Shown here: positions 1-6,521 of the stretch, one piece after another
Layout of the letters: each line of letters begins with the position of its first letter
How positions within the stretch are numbered: position 1 is the first letter of the stretch
Assembly: GCA_021791455.1 (NCBI GenBank)
Contig: JAJYWM010000098.1
Coordinates: forward strand, 1 to 8,533
Length of the DNA: 8,533 bases
Direction: 5' to 3'
DNA from: a bacterium
Lineage (GTDB): Bacteria > Chloroflexota > Dormibacteria > UBA8260 > Bog-877
The notes under the pieces: generated by a model
What the model was told of the DNA's origin: nothing
The model's database searches: none
The model's input: only the letters and a program-made list of their open reading frames with translations
Position numbers and translations under genes: made by a program

Positions 1-1045
1 CCGGCATGGCGATGCGCAAGCGGGTGCTGTGGACCTTGGGCAGCGCCCGCTTGCCGTTGTACACGCGGACATGGCCATCTATGTATAGGTAGCCCATCGC
101 TTCCGGGTGCGCTTGGGCGTGGCGGTGAGCCAGTCGTCCCATGAGCTGGCTTCCCAGTTTCAGGCCACCCATCTCGGCCAGTTTCCGGCGGAGAGTCTTG
201 ACCTCTGGGGCCCGGTCCAGAGCCAGCACCCGGCCCAGGTCGGCCGGCACGATCCGGGTCGCGCCCTCGGCCCGGGGTTCCCGGATCAGGGCCAGGAAGA
301 AGAAGGTGAGCAGCGATGCCCGCAGTCCGTAAAAGCCGTTGCGGAGCTGGCCGAAGAGGTCGGATGCCTCCTCCAGCAGCCCAGTTGCGGCCAGGGCCGG
401 CAACGCCAGCAGCAGTCCCAAGAGCGGCAGCTCAGCCCCCTCAGTGAAGACCGGCTCGGCCTCCACCAGCACTCCCGCCCGGGCCGCTCGACGCTCCTCG
501 GTCCGGGGCGCCGGCGGGGCCACGGCCACCAGCGGCTCGGCGGAGTCCTCCTCCTGCCGCTCAACTGGCTCGGCCGCCGCCAGCCGCACCGCCGGCCCCG
601 TCAGCCCCAGCACCCGCCGCACTGTGGTCACCGACAGGCCGACCTGATCGGCGATCTGACGCTGGTTCTTGCCCTCTCTGTTCAGGGCCAGGATCTGTCC
701 CGCCACTTTCTCGGTCACCTTGGACGCCCGCTTGGGTCCATGCTGCCGGGGCAGCAGGCCCGCCACCGCATCCTCTGCGTAGGCTCGCTGCCAGCGCCAT
801 ACGGTGACAGTGGTGGTGTCAAAGCCTTCGGCGACCTCTGCCACTTTGGCCGCCCCGCTCTGGAGAAGCTGGACCGCAGCCAGTCGGCGCCCCGCCTGGT
901 CTCCGAGGCCCCAACTGTGGGTGGCCCATCCCTGAATGAAGAGCTGGCCCCCCTCCTTCGTCTCCAACAGGGCGGCCAGCGGGCCCACTTGCCGGGCCTC
1001 ACCGGGTGCGAGGGCAAGGATCGCCTGCGCCGCTCGTGCCCCCAT
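1..1045 (-). CDS. Transposase-like protein, N-terminal part (runs off the window)
   Basis: The minus strand is open from an ATG at 1045 to the window edge, giving 348 residues with no stop. Two helix-turn-helix-like segments are visible, at about residues 65-92 (ending in TVTVWRWQRAY) and 108-148 (with NQRQIADQVGLSVTTVRRVLG), the usual DNA-binding front end of such proteins. A low-complexity Ala/Glu/Pro linker follows at about 150-200. At 318-340 the segment MGYLYIDGHVRVYNGKRALP resembles a family annotated as putative transposases, where I take the Asp of YIDGH (D323) to be an early acidic catalytic-core residue. The rest of the core and the C-terminus lie outside the window. The start is supported by GGGAG a few bases upstream and by a good promoter (1080-1108). 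The element's ends cannot be defined. A plus-strand ORF exactly antiparallel to this frame is a shadow. The transposase call rests on remembered motif similarity. Confidence 0.8.
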   Translation of the reverse strand, partial: MGARAAQAILALAPGEARQVGPLAALLETKEGGQLFIQGWATHSWGLGDQAGRRLAAVQLLQSGAAKVAEVAEGFDTTTVTVWRWQRAYAEDAVAGLLPRQHGPKRASKVTEKVAGQILALNREGKNQRQIADQVGLSVTTVRRVLGLTGPAVRLAAAEPVERQEEDSAEPLVAVAPPAPRTEERRAARAGVLVEAEPVFTEGAELPLLGLLLALPALAATGLLEEASDLFGQLRNGFYGLRASLLTFFFLALIREPRAEGATRIVPADLGRVLALDRAPEVKTLRRKLAEMGGLKLGSQLMGRLAHRHAQAHPEAMGYLYIDGHVRVYNGKRALPKVHSTRLRIAMP

Positions 1046-1079
1046 TCTGACTCCCGAATCCGACCCAAGCCTTACAGTT

Positions 1080-1108
1080 ATTATGGCACTCTCGGGGCCG
1101 GATGTCAA
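1080..1108 (-). promoter_or_regulatory. Sigma-70-type promoter of the transposase gene
   Basis: Read on the minus strand, a perfect TTGACA (1108-1103) is followed after exactly 17 bases by CATAAT (1085-1080). This predicts transcription from about 1073 and a leader of roughly 27 bases that contains GGGAG just before the ATG at 1045. It is the best housekeeping-type promoter I can see in the window. Confidence 0.65.
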
Positions 1109-1122
1109 GCCAAAGTGAGTAC

Positions 1123-1136
1123 TTCGTGAATACGAA
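1123..1136. repeat. Small inverted repeat upstream of the transposase promoter
   Basis: TTCGT and ACGAA flank a 4-base spacer GAAT. It lies between the end of the lipoprotein gene (1197) and the transposase promoter. It could be part of the element's end or a weak hairpin after the lipoprotein gene. There is no T-run to support a terminator. Confidence 0.25.
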
Positions 1137-1196
1137 TCAGGCCTACCTCGACGGCGCTATGTCAACAGGTCTGGAAGCAGTAAGCCTCTTGGCGGG

Positions 1197-2267
1197 TCAG
1201 CCCCCTATGGCGATCTTGAGCAAGCTGGATCCTACGGCAGCCCACAGCGTGTGGGCGGTGCCCGCTAGCCCTTCTGGAGCGATTGGCCCCAGGCGGGAAC
1301 CGCTCCCGAGCCGCATCGGTACGTTCACTTGCTTGTACGTGCTTAATGAGTAGCCGAAGAGCCACACACCCCAGCGTCCTGATGGGGCCTGGTCAGCGGT
1401 GACCGTCCACACGTTGCCATCGACGATAGTCACTCCGAACTGTGTCCTCGCCCCAAAACGCCTGGGGACGCCTGCAGAGCCTCTGCGGAGCTCGTAGAAG
1501 CCACCATCCGTAGGTGAACTCAAGCCCAGTAGAACGCCGGAGGATGTGCAGCGCAGCGACGCAAGAGCTGACCCCGGTATGGTCCAGGTTCTCGTGATTG
1601 CACCAGTTGAACTGAGGATCTCCCGGACAGCAGTCTGGCTATCGCTTGTTGTCGCCACGTAGAGCCTAGGCCCGCACGCAGCGATGGCCGAGCCAATACC
1701 AGGCACCGAAGCGAGCACATGAGGAGTAGTCCCAAGCGTAGTCACGTTCGTGTCGCTGCCAGCACCAGTGATCGCCCACACGCCCGAGGCATCAGCGGCC
1801 AACGGATTCTCCCCAGGGGCTGTGGCTAGGGCTTGTCCCGAGTACACCGTGATCCTAGACAATCCGGGGACCGCCAGCCCGAGGATTGAATCCTGGTACG
1901 CCAAGTGTAGGGAAGCTGAGCTAGCTGTATTAGCCACCCATACGACGTGGCGATCCGGCAGCACGCTCATCGGAGCTCCGCCTACACGAGCTCGCGCCTG
2001 GAGGGCCCCGTTGCGCTCTGACACTTGCAATAAGCTCCCGTAAGCTGGGGTTCCGCTCCCAGGCTCGGGACTGGGAGCCATCACCCACACACTGCCAAGG
2101 CCCACTGCAAGCGCCACGGGCTTGGGGATCTCCGAAAGATGCTGCGTCGAGATCAACGCAACAGACACTTTCTGCAGTGCAGTGCCGCCGCCCAGCGAGG
2201 TCGCGCACGACGCGAGCAAGAGTCCCGCTAATGTCCCCGACCCTACTAGCCAGGTCACCTCAGCCAT
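1197..2267 (-). CDS. Predicted beta-propeller lipoprotein
   Basis: This 356-residue protein has no recognised family name. It begins with a hydrophobic segment ending in the lipobox LLAS-C (Cys21 when counted from the ATG at 2267), so it is probably lipid-anchored on the outer face of the membrane. The rest shows seven spaced repeats of a small-residue/aromatic strand pattern: GLGSVWVMA, RHVVWVANT, SGVWAITGA, PRLYVATTS, SGVLLGLSS, DGNVWTVTA and HTLWAAVGSS. That is what a seven-bladed beta-propeller looks like, usually a binding scaffold rather than an enzyme. The start is uncertain: no good ribosome site precedes the ATG, and in-frame GTG (2294) and TTG (2348) starts exist. The GTG would add the Arg and His residues missing from the signal peptide's front. 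It is the last of three same-strand export genes. Fold is inferred; function unknown. Confidence 0.75.
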   Translation of the reverse strand: MAEVTWLVGSGTLAGLLLASCATSLGGGTALQKVSVALISTQHLSEIPKPVALAVGLGSVWVMAPSPEPGSGTPAYGSLLQVSERNGALQARARVGGAPMSVLPDRHVVWVANTASSASLHLAYQDSILGLAVPGLSRITVYSGQALATAPGENPLAADASGVWAITGAGSDTNVTTLGTTPHVLASVPGIGSAIAACGPRLYVATTSDSQTAVREILSSTGAITRTWTIPGSALASLRCTSSGVLLGLSSPTDGGFYELRRGSAGVPRRFGARTQFGVTIVDGNVWTVTADQAPSGRWGVWLFGYSLSTYKQVNVPMRLGSGSRLGPIAPEGLAGTAHTLWAAVGSSLLKIAIGG

Positions 2268-2447
2268 CCGTGGCAGGATATGGTGTCGCCCCACCCACGC
2301 CCGACCCCCCGGTGAAGCCAGGCCGCTCCGGAGAACCAAGACGATCAACGTCGCAGCCCGCAGCCGTACAATGACTTGCTTCCACCCATCGTTCCGAGCC
2401 GGCTGCTCCCGGATCCTAGCCCAGCGGAGGCTGTCGAGCGTGTCTTG

Positions 2448-3044
2448 TCAACCGAACGCACCTGTCACGAAGTTGAATGATCCGCTACCGCCAGAGGCAA
2501 CGCGGAAAGTGACGTTCTCGCCGGAGACTCCCGTGATCGTCACCGCGCCTTCCTGCGTCGGCGTGTTATAGATCTTCACTTGGCCGCCTGTCGGCTGCTT
2601 GCAAGGGTCTGTTGGACTGAGCGCGACCATGATAATCCCCTGGGAAGGAGACTGAGTCAGAGCGCCAGCCCATAGGCCGTACGAATAGACTCCAAAGACC
2701 CCGCCGAAGGCTGCGCTGTCCATGGTCTGCAGATCGGAACCGGGATAGGGTCCCACTCGAGATAGAACGCCGGGCGCGATGGTTGGAGTGGTCGGGCACG
2801 CCGAGGGCACGGCGACAGGATTGCTCGGGGCTGGAGTGACGTCTTCGTTCGCCTTTACAGCCGCCTGTGCCTTCTTTTGGAATTGGACCTTGTAAGCGGG
2901 GGCAGATGTGGACTTTGGCACCACGTGGTTGCCAGCCAATCCGCCATTGGCATGAATAGCCATGATCACTAGCGCAAGGACGCCGACCACGGCCAACCCG
3001 CCTAAACCTCGTCGCCAACTGTTTCGTAGCCCGTTCATAAGCAT
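2448..3044 (-). CDS. Membrane-anchored extracytoplasmic protein, unknown function
   Basis: The 198-residue product starts MLMNGLRNSWRRG, then has one hydrophobic segment at about 14-31 (GLGGLAVVGVLALVIMA). The positive charges before it predict the N-terminus inside and the rest outside. A Lys/Ala-rich and then Pro/Ser/Thr-rich stretch (about 43-90) looks like a linker to a C-terminal domain at about 95-198, which ends in Gly/Ser- and Val-rich, probably beta-strand sequence (GAVTITGVSGENVTFRVASG). Two extracytoplasmic cysteines (C83, C148) could form a disulfide. Translation may start at the ATG at 3038 (codon 3), because GGGCAG lies about 9 bases before it. The gene sits 49 bases after the secreted-protein gene and 180 bases before the lipoprotein gene, so co-transcription is plausible. 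I do not recognise the family. Confidence 0.75.
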   Translation of the reverse strand: MLMNGLRNSWRRGLGGLAVVGVLALVIMAIHANGGLAGNHVVPKSTSAPAYKVQFQKKAQAAVKANEDVTPAPSNPVAVPSACPTTPTIAPGVLSRVGPYPGSDLQTMDSAAFGGVFGVYSYGLWAGALTQSPSQGIIMVALSPTDPCKQPTGGQVKIYNTPTQEGAVTITGVSGENVTFRVASGGSGSFNFVTGAFG

Positions 3045-3093
3045 CTGCCCAGGTACACCATCCGCCTGCTAACACATAACGATCCAATGGCCA

Positions 3094-4131
3094 TCATTGG
3101 TACACTGAGTCGGACGACGACTCCAGCACCAAAGTGCTGTCGACTGGCTTCAAGGTATTGTAGAAGTTCGTCGATGCTTGGTCCGGGGAGTAGCCGCCGC
3201 GTGGGTACTGGCTCAGAGTGCCGAAGAAGTTCATATAGCCGACGTTGACATATACGTCGTACCAATCGGAAATCTGCCCTGAGTAATAGGCCTCCGGGAA
3301 GGGATAGTCAGCAGTCTGCCCGTAGGCAGCCTCATAGATCTGGGTTTGGGACCAAGCAGGACCCGCTAGGTAGGTGCCGGTGGACGAGACATACCCACAA
3401 GAACTCCCCGCAGCTGCATCTCCAAAGTCCAAGAGATCGGCGGACGAGGGGTTGTTGCTGTTGTAGCCTGAAAGGAACGCACCCGTCACTTGTACATTGC
3501 TGCTTGTCGCATAGCAGTCCCAGCCAGCCTCGGCGTCGTCTGCGGCGCGAACCGTGATCTTCCCGCTCTCGCCAGCACTGGCCAGGTATGAGCGGATGTT
3601 GCTGATCAAACTGCCCCACCAAGAACCTGCCTGGCTAATGCTACAGGCCCCTCCGAAGGGGCACTCGTGGTAGTTGTTGACCGCTACAGCCAGCTCGAGG
3701 TGAGGGCACGAGCCTACGGCGTGATACCAGCCATATGCGTACGAGTTGACTAGAGCACCTATCGCCCCATCGCCGACGAACGGGTAATTGGCGCCAGAGT
3801 CGAAGTTGTAGGCTCCGTAGCCGCCGTATCCAGAACTGGATGCTTCGTACCCGACTTGTCCGAAGTCGAGGATGTTAGTGACATTGCGACACCCATCGCC
3901 GGAGTCGAAAGATCCCTCTGAGGCCCCGAGTGTCCGCATAGTAGACGTTGACGTAGTCTCGATGTAGTAGGAGTGCGTGTAAGGAGGGGGTGATGCCGCA
4001 GCTACCGGACCTGCGGATAGTCCGCTCACAGCGAACGTGCCAGCACCAGCGACGAGCACAGCAATCGCGGCTCGCGCTGCCACACGATGAGATCTACCTC
4101 GTCGGAGAGATCGACGGTGACAGACCTGCAT
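3094..4131 (-). CDS. Secreted cysteine-containing protein, possibly a glycosidase-like barrel
   Basis: The product is 345 residues when started at the ATG at 4131, chosen because a full AGGAGG lies 9 bases upstream. The open frame extends further upstream without a start this good. The N-terminus is a classic signal peptide: many Arg/His at 6-20, a hydrophobic core at 21-40, and likely cleavage near VAAA-SPPP (about 46-48). The mature part is rich in Gly, Ser, Tyr and Trp and has six cysteines (81, 142, 157, 163, 206, 245), consistent with disulfides outside the cell. Segments NILDFGQVG (86-94), ITVRAADDAEAGWDCYATS (192-210), LLDFGDAAAG (233-242), FPEAYYSG (278-285) and SDWYDVY resemble the strand-end acidic motifs of glycosidase-like TIM barrels. 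That is an inference from pattern only. It is the first gene of the three-gene export cluster. Confidence 0.8.
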   Translation of the reverse strand: MQVCHRRSLRRGRSHRVAARAAIAVLVAGAGTFAVSGLSAGPVAAASPPPYTHSYYIETTSTSTMRTLGASEGSFDSGDGCRNVTNILDFGQVGYEASSSGYGGYGAYNFDSGANYPFVGDGAIGALVNSYAYGWYHAVGSCPHLELAVAVNNYHECPFGGACSISQAGSWWGSLISNIRSYLASAGESGKITVRAADDAEAGWDCYATSSNVQVTGAFLSGYNSNNPSSADLLDFGDAAAGSSCGYVSSTGTYLAGPAWSQTQIYEAAYGQTADYPFPEAYYSGQISDWYDVYVNVGYMNFFGTLSQYPRGGYSPDQASTNFYNTLKPVDSTLVLESSSDSVYQ

Positions 4132-4139
4132 GGGCGGAG

Positions 4140-4145
4140 CCCTCC
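4140..4145 (-). promoter_or_regulatory. Shine-Dalgarno AGGAGG setting the secreted-protein start
   Basis: On the minus strand a complete AGGAGG ends 9 bases before the ATG at 4131. It decides this start over the upstream in-frame extension, which would place an Arg/Pro/Gly-rich stretch ahead of a normal signal peptide. Confidence 0.7.
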
Positions 4146-4164
4146 TGAGCACTAACTCTGGGAC

Positions 4165-4179
4165 GGCACGCTTCGTGCC
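4165..4179. promoter_or_regulatory. Perfect inverted repeat upstream of the secretion cluster
   Basis: GGCACG and CGTGCC are separated by CTT, 34 bases before the ATG at 4131. A minus-strand TTGACT lies just upstream of the repeat (about 4193-4188), but I find no matching -10 at normal spacing. The repeat could be an operator for a dimeric repressor or a leader hairpin. Confidence 0.4.
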
Positions 4180-4248
4180 ACGGGGAGTCAAATTCCGCGT
4201 TCGGCTAGGGCGAGCGCCCGAGCACGGTGAGTTCGGTGCTGCCCGCGC

Positions 4249-4278
4249 TTGACGCCCCATCCCTGATCGGCGTACACC
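4249..4278 (+). promoter_or_regulatory. Weak candidate promoter of the coupling-protein operon
   Basis: TTGACG (4249-4254) and TACACC (4273-4278) are separated by 18 bases, about 55 bases before the ATG at 4334. The -35 matches five of six consensus positions, but the -10 is poor. It is the best candidate in the 202-base divergent gap, where I see no gene. Confidence 0.25.
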
Positions 4279-4333
4279 CCTGCCACCGGAAGCGGCCGCC
4301 GGCAAGGCACTCCACGGGCCGCTGGGAGGCACC

Positions 4334-4786
4334 ATGCCCAGCCCCACGGGTTCCGCCGCTCCGCCTCCGCCCCCCTGGGACCTGGAGCGCTGCCCAGCCA
4401 CCCTGCTTGCCCAGCGGTACGCCGACCTGCAGGCCTTCGTCGCCTGGCTGAAGGCTCAGGACGTCCCGGCGCCCACCTGCTGGTACACCCACGGCTGGCT
4501 GGTCCACCGGCTGGCCGCCCTGCAGGCATGGAGGGCCGGCGCGTACGCGCCTGACGCCCACCCCCGGGATGCTGCCGACTGGTGGGCCGTGGGACTGGCC
4601 TCCCTGCAGCGGGACTGGGAGCCCTGCCTAGCTCACGAGGGCCGGCACCCGCCGCCCGACGCCCCCTGGGACGATCCCGTCCCCATCCCCGAGTTCGGCG
4701 CCTTCGTCCAGGCCGCAGCGCGAGAGAGAGCGGATCACCCTCCGGCGGCGCCCCGGACACGCCCCTCTCGGCAGGCTCCGCCGTGA
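4334..4786 (+). CDS. DUF4913-like small protein preceding the coupling ATPase
   Basis: The 150-residue product starts at an ATG preceded by GGGAGG 4 bases upstream. After a Pro-rich N-terminus, residues about 20-100 carry a Trp-rich pattern (FVAWLKAQ, CWYTHGWLVHRLAALQAWRAG, DWWAVGLASLQRDWEPCL). This resembles the DUF4913 type of protein that I associate with actinobacterial plasmids and integrative elements beside TraG-like ATPases: a conserved Trp and His followed by LxALxxAW and a second WW block. The C-terminus is a Pro/Arg-rich tail. No signal peptide or membrane segment is visible, so it is probably cytoplasmic. Its TGA overlaps the GTG of the next gene (GTGA, 4783-4786), so the two are likely translationally coupled and may work together. 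The family match is from memory of the pattern, and a biochemical role is not known to me. Confidence 0.7.
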   Translation: MPSPTGSAAPPPPPWDLERCPATLLAQRYADLQAFVAWLKAQDVPAPTCWYTHGWLVHRLAALQAWRAGAYAPDAHPRDAADWWAVGLASLQRDWEPCLAHEGRHPPPDAPWDDPVPIPEFGAFVQAAARERADHPPAAPRTRPSRQAPP

Positions 4787-6369
4787 GGACCTTCGCCAGC
4801 CGCTGGGGGCCGGTGATCACCAGGGCTGTCGGCTGGCTGCTGATCATCGCCTGGCTGGCCCTGCTCGGCTGGTGGATCTACACCGTCTACATCTCCGAGA
4901 TCATCACCTGGATCCTCCTGACCCTGATCGCCTGGCGGCTGCGCCATATCGTGCGCCGGCTCTGGTGGAGATACGGCTGGTACTGGCCACTGCCCCCGGC
5001 CCCACCGCCCAGCCCTCCGCCGCCCTTCCGGATCTGCTGCGGCCGTGACTACCGGGGCTGGATCAGCGCGCCCGGGCAGATTGCGGTCCTGGTCCTGGGC
5101 CCGCCCCGCAGCGGCAAGACCAGAGGCGTCATCATCCCCAACGTCGCCGCCTGGGGTGGCGCGGTCCTGGTCACATCCACCCGCCGCGACGTCCTCGACG
5201 CCACTGCCGCCCGGCGCGCCCAGATGGGGACCGTCTGGGTCTTCGACCCTCTCGGCGTCGTGGGCCCCCTGCCTCCCCAAGCCCGGCGGCTCATCTGGTC
5301 TCCCCTGCGCGGCTGCCGCGACTGGGACACCGCCCGCCAGCGGGCCGAGGCGCTCGCCGTCGACACCGGCCGGGGCGTCGAGGACCCCAGCCACTGGCGC
5401 ACCCGGGCCGCCCAGCTCTTGGCCGTCCTCCTCCACGCCGCCGCCCTGGAGGACCGCTCCATGGCGACCGTCTGCGCCTGGGCCCACGCCCAGCGCGCCG
5501 AGCCCGCTCAAGCCTTCTGCCAGAAGGCGGAGAGCCAGGCCGCCCTGGCTCTCTTGCAAGGGCTGCTGCGCACCCCCGACCGGGAGCGCGGCAGCATCTG
5601 GTCGGCCCTGCAGGGGATGCTCTCCCCCTTCGACACCACCAGGGTCTGCGCCGCCGCCGATGCCACCCCCGAGTTCCCCTTCGACCCCGATGAGTTCTTC
5701 TCCGGCCCCAACACCGTCTACGTCGTCTCCCCCTCCGACGCCGCCACCGACGGCGCGCCCCTGGTCGTGGGCCTGGTGGAGGAGCTGCGCCTCGCCGCCC
5801 TGCGCATCTCCGGCCCCAGCGGCGCCCTCCCCATCCCCTGGCTGCTCGCCCTCGACGAGGTGGCCACCATCTGCCCTCTGCCCATCCTCCCCCGCCTGCT
5901 GGCCGAGGGCGGCGGCCGCAACATGGTCACCTTGCTCGCCATGCAGGACCTCCGCCAGGCCGCCGCCCGCTGGACCCCCGCCGGAGCCCAGAGCTTCCTC
6001 ACCCTGGCCGGCGCCAAGGTGGTCCTCCCCGGCTACGCCGACGCCGACACCCTGCAGCAGCTGGAGACCCTGGTGGGCCGCCACCTGGTCTCCCTCACCA
6101 CGACCACCTCCTCCCGCACCAAACGCCACGACCAGCGCCACGACGACGAGACCGAGAGCACCTCCCAGAGCTTCGTGGAGCAGCCCCGCATCCCCGCATC
6201 CGCCTGGCGAAGTGGGTACCCGGGCTCAGCCTGGGTCCTGATCGGCGCCGGCGAGCCCCAGCAGATCTCCCTCATAGACCCGGATCGCACCCAACCCTTC
6301 GCAGGCTGGCTGCGGCCCGCTGAGGAGGCCCCACAGCCGGCGGAAGCGGCTGCGCTCCCCCAGCAGTGA
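4783..6369 (+). CDS. TraG/VirD4-type conjugative coupling ATPase
   Basis: This 528-residue protein belongs to the type IV coupling protein group, membrane ATPases that link a relaxase-DNA complex to the mating channel. Two hydrophobic segments (about 16-36 and 40-51) are followed by an Arg/Trp-rich stretch and a Pro-rich linker (69-81). The Walker A motif GPPRSGKT is at 106-113, then the family block TSTRRDVLDATAARR with VWVFDPLG (131-158). Walker B is in WLLALDEVA (D358, E359), and GGGRNMVTLLAMQDLRQ follows as the usual post-Walker-B segment with its Gln. The length is normal. I chose the GTG at 4783 because it forms a GTGA overlap with the upstream stop and places the membrane segments right at the N-terminus; an in-frame start at 4582 would lie inside the DUF4913-like gene. 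Third codon positions are almost all G or C. The large ORFs in the other frames are composition shadows. Confidence 0.93.
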   Translation: MRTFASRWGPVITRAVGWLLIIAWLALLGWWIYTVYISEIITWILLTLIAWRLRHIVRRLWWRYGWYWPLPPAPPPSPPPPFRICCGRDYRGWISAPGQIAVLVLGPPRSGKTRGVIIPNVAAWGGAVLVTSTRRDVLDATAARRAQMGTVWVFDPLGVVGPLPPQARRLIWSPLRGCRDWDTARQRAEALAVDTGRGVEDPSHWRTRAAQLLAVLLHAAALEDRSMATVCAWAHAQRAEPAQAFCQKAESQAALALLQGLLRTPDRERGSIWSALQGMLSPFDTTRVCAAADATPEFPFDPDEFFSGPNTVYVVSPSDAATDGAPLVVGLVEELRLAALRISGPSGALPIPWLLALDEVATICPLPILPRLLAEGGGRNMVTLLAMQDLRQAAARWTPAGAQSFLTLAGAKVVLPGYADADTLQQLETLVGRHLVSLTTTTSSRTKRHDQRHDDETESTSQSFVEQPRIPASAWRSGYPGSAWVLIGAGEPQQISLIDPDRTQPFAGWLRPAEEAPQPAEAAALPQQ

Positions 6370-6521
6370 CCGCCGACCGCGCCGTCCCTGCCACCGCGAT
6401 CGCCAAGCGGACCGCGGCCTTGCTCCGCGACGCCCGGCAGCGCCCAGCGGGGCGAGCAGTGCTTACAAGGGACCGGGACGGATCCGGCGCCACACATCCC
6501 AACCGCGCACCTCTGCGATGA
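6366..6521 (+). pseudogene. 51-codon coupled ORF, probable stump of a truncated third operon gene
   Basis: A GTG at 6366 overlaps the coupling-protein stop in a GTGA arrangement identical to the one at 4783-4786, and the frame stays open for 51 codons to TGA at 6519-6521. The predicted start is MTADRAVPATAIAKRTAALL (GTG read as Met), an Ala/Arg-rich, probably helical beginning. The last 59 bases run into the 3' end of the oppositely oriented HTH gene, whose sequence is clearly coding. I therefore read the ORF as the 5' end of a longer conjugation gene cut off by a rearrangement near 6455-6465. It could instead be a real small protein, or chance in GC-rich DNA. No family is recognisable. Confidence 0.4.

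Noticed and set aside
107..1129. 340-residue plus-strand ORF
   Set aside because: It is codon-for-codon antiparallel to the transposase frame, is rich in Gln, Arg, Gly and Pro without domains, and the transposase has HTH motifs, a promoter and a ribosome site.
4132..4401. N-terminal extension of the secreted protein up to 4401
   Set aside because: It would precede a normal signal peptide with an Arg/Pro/Gly-rich stretch, while AGGAGG sits 9 bases before the ATG at 4131.
4188..4847. 219-residue minus-strand ORF opposite the DUF4913-like gene
   Set aside because: Arg/Pro/Gly-rich without motifs and overlapping two well-supported plus-strand genes.
4735..6141. 468-residue minus-strand ORF opposite the coupling ATPase
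   Set aside because: Its Gly/Ala/Asp-rich composition is the usual shadow of a GC-rich gene; the ATPase frame has Walker motifs and membrane segments.
5045..6241. 398-residue plus-strand ORF inside the coupling ATPase
   Set aside because: Almost entirely Pro, Ser and Ala; a frame-shifted shadow of the ATPase.
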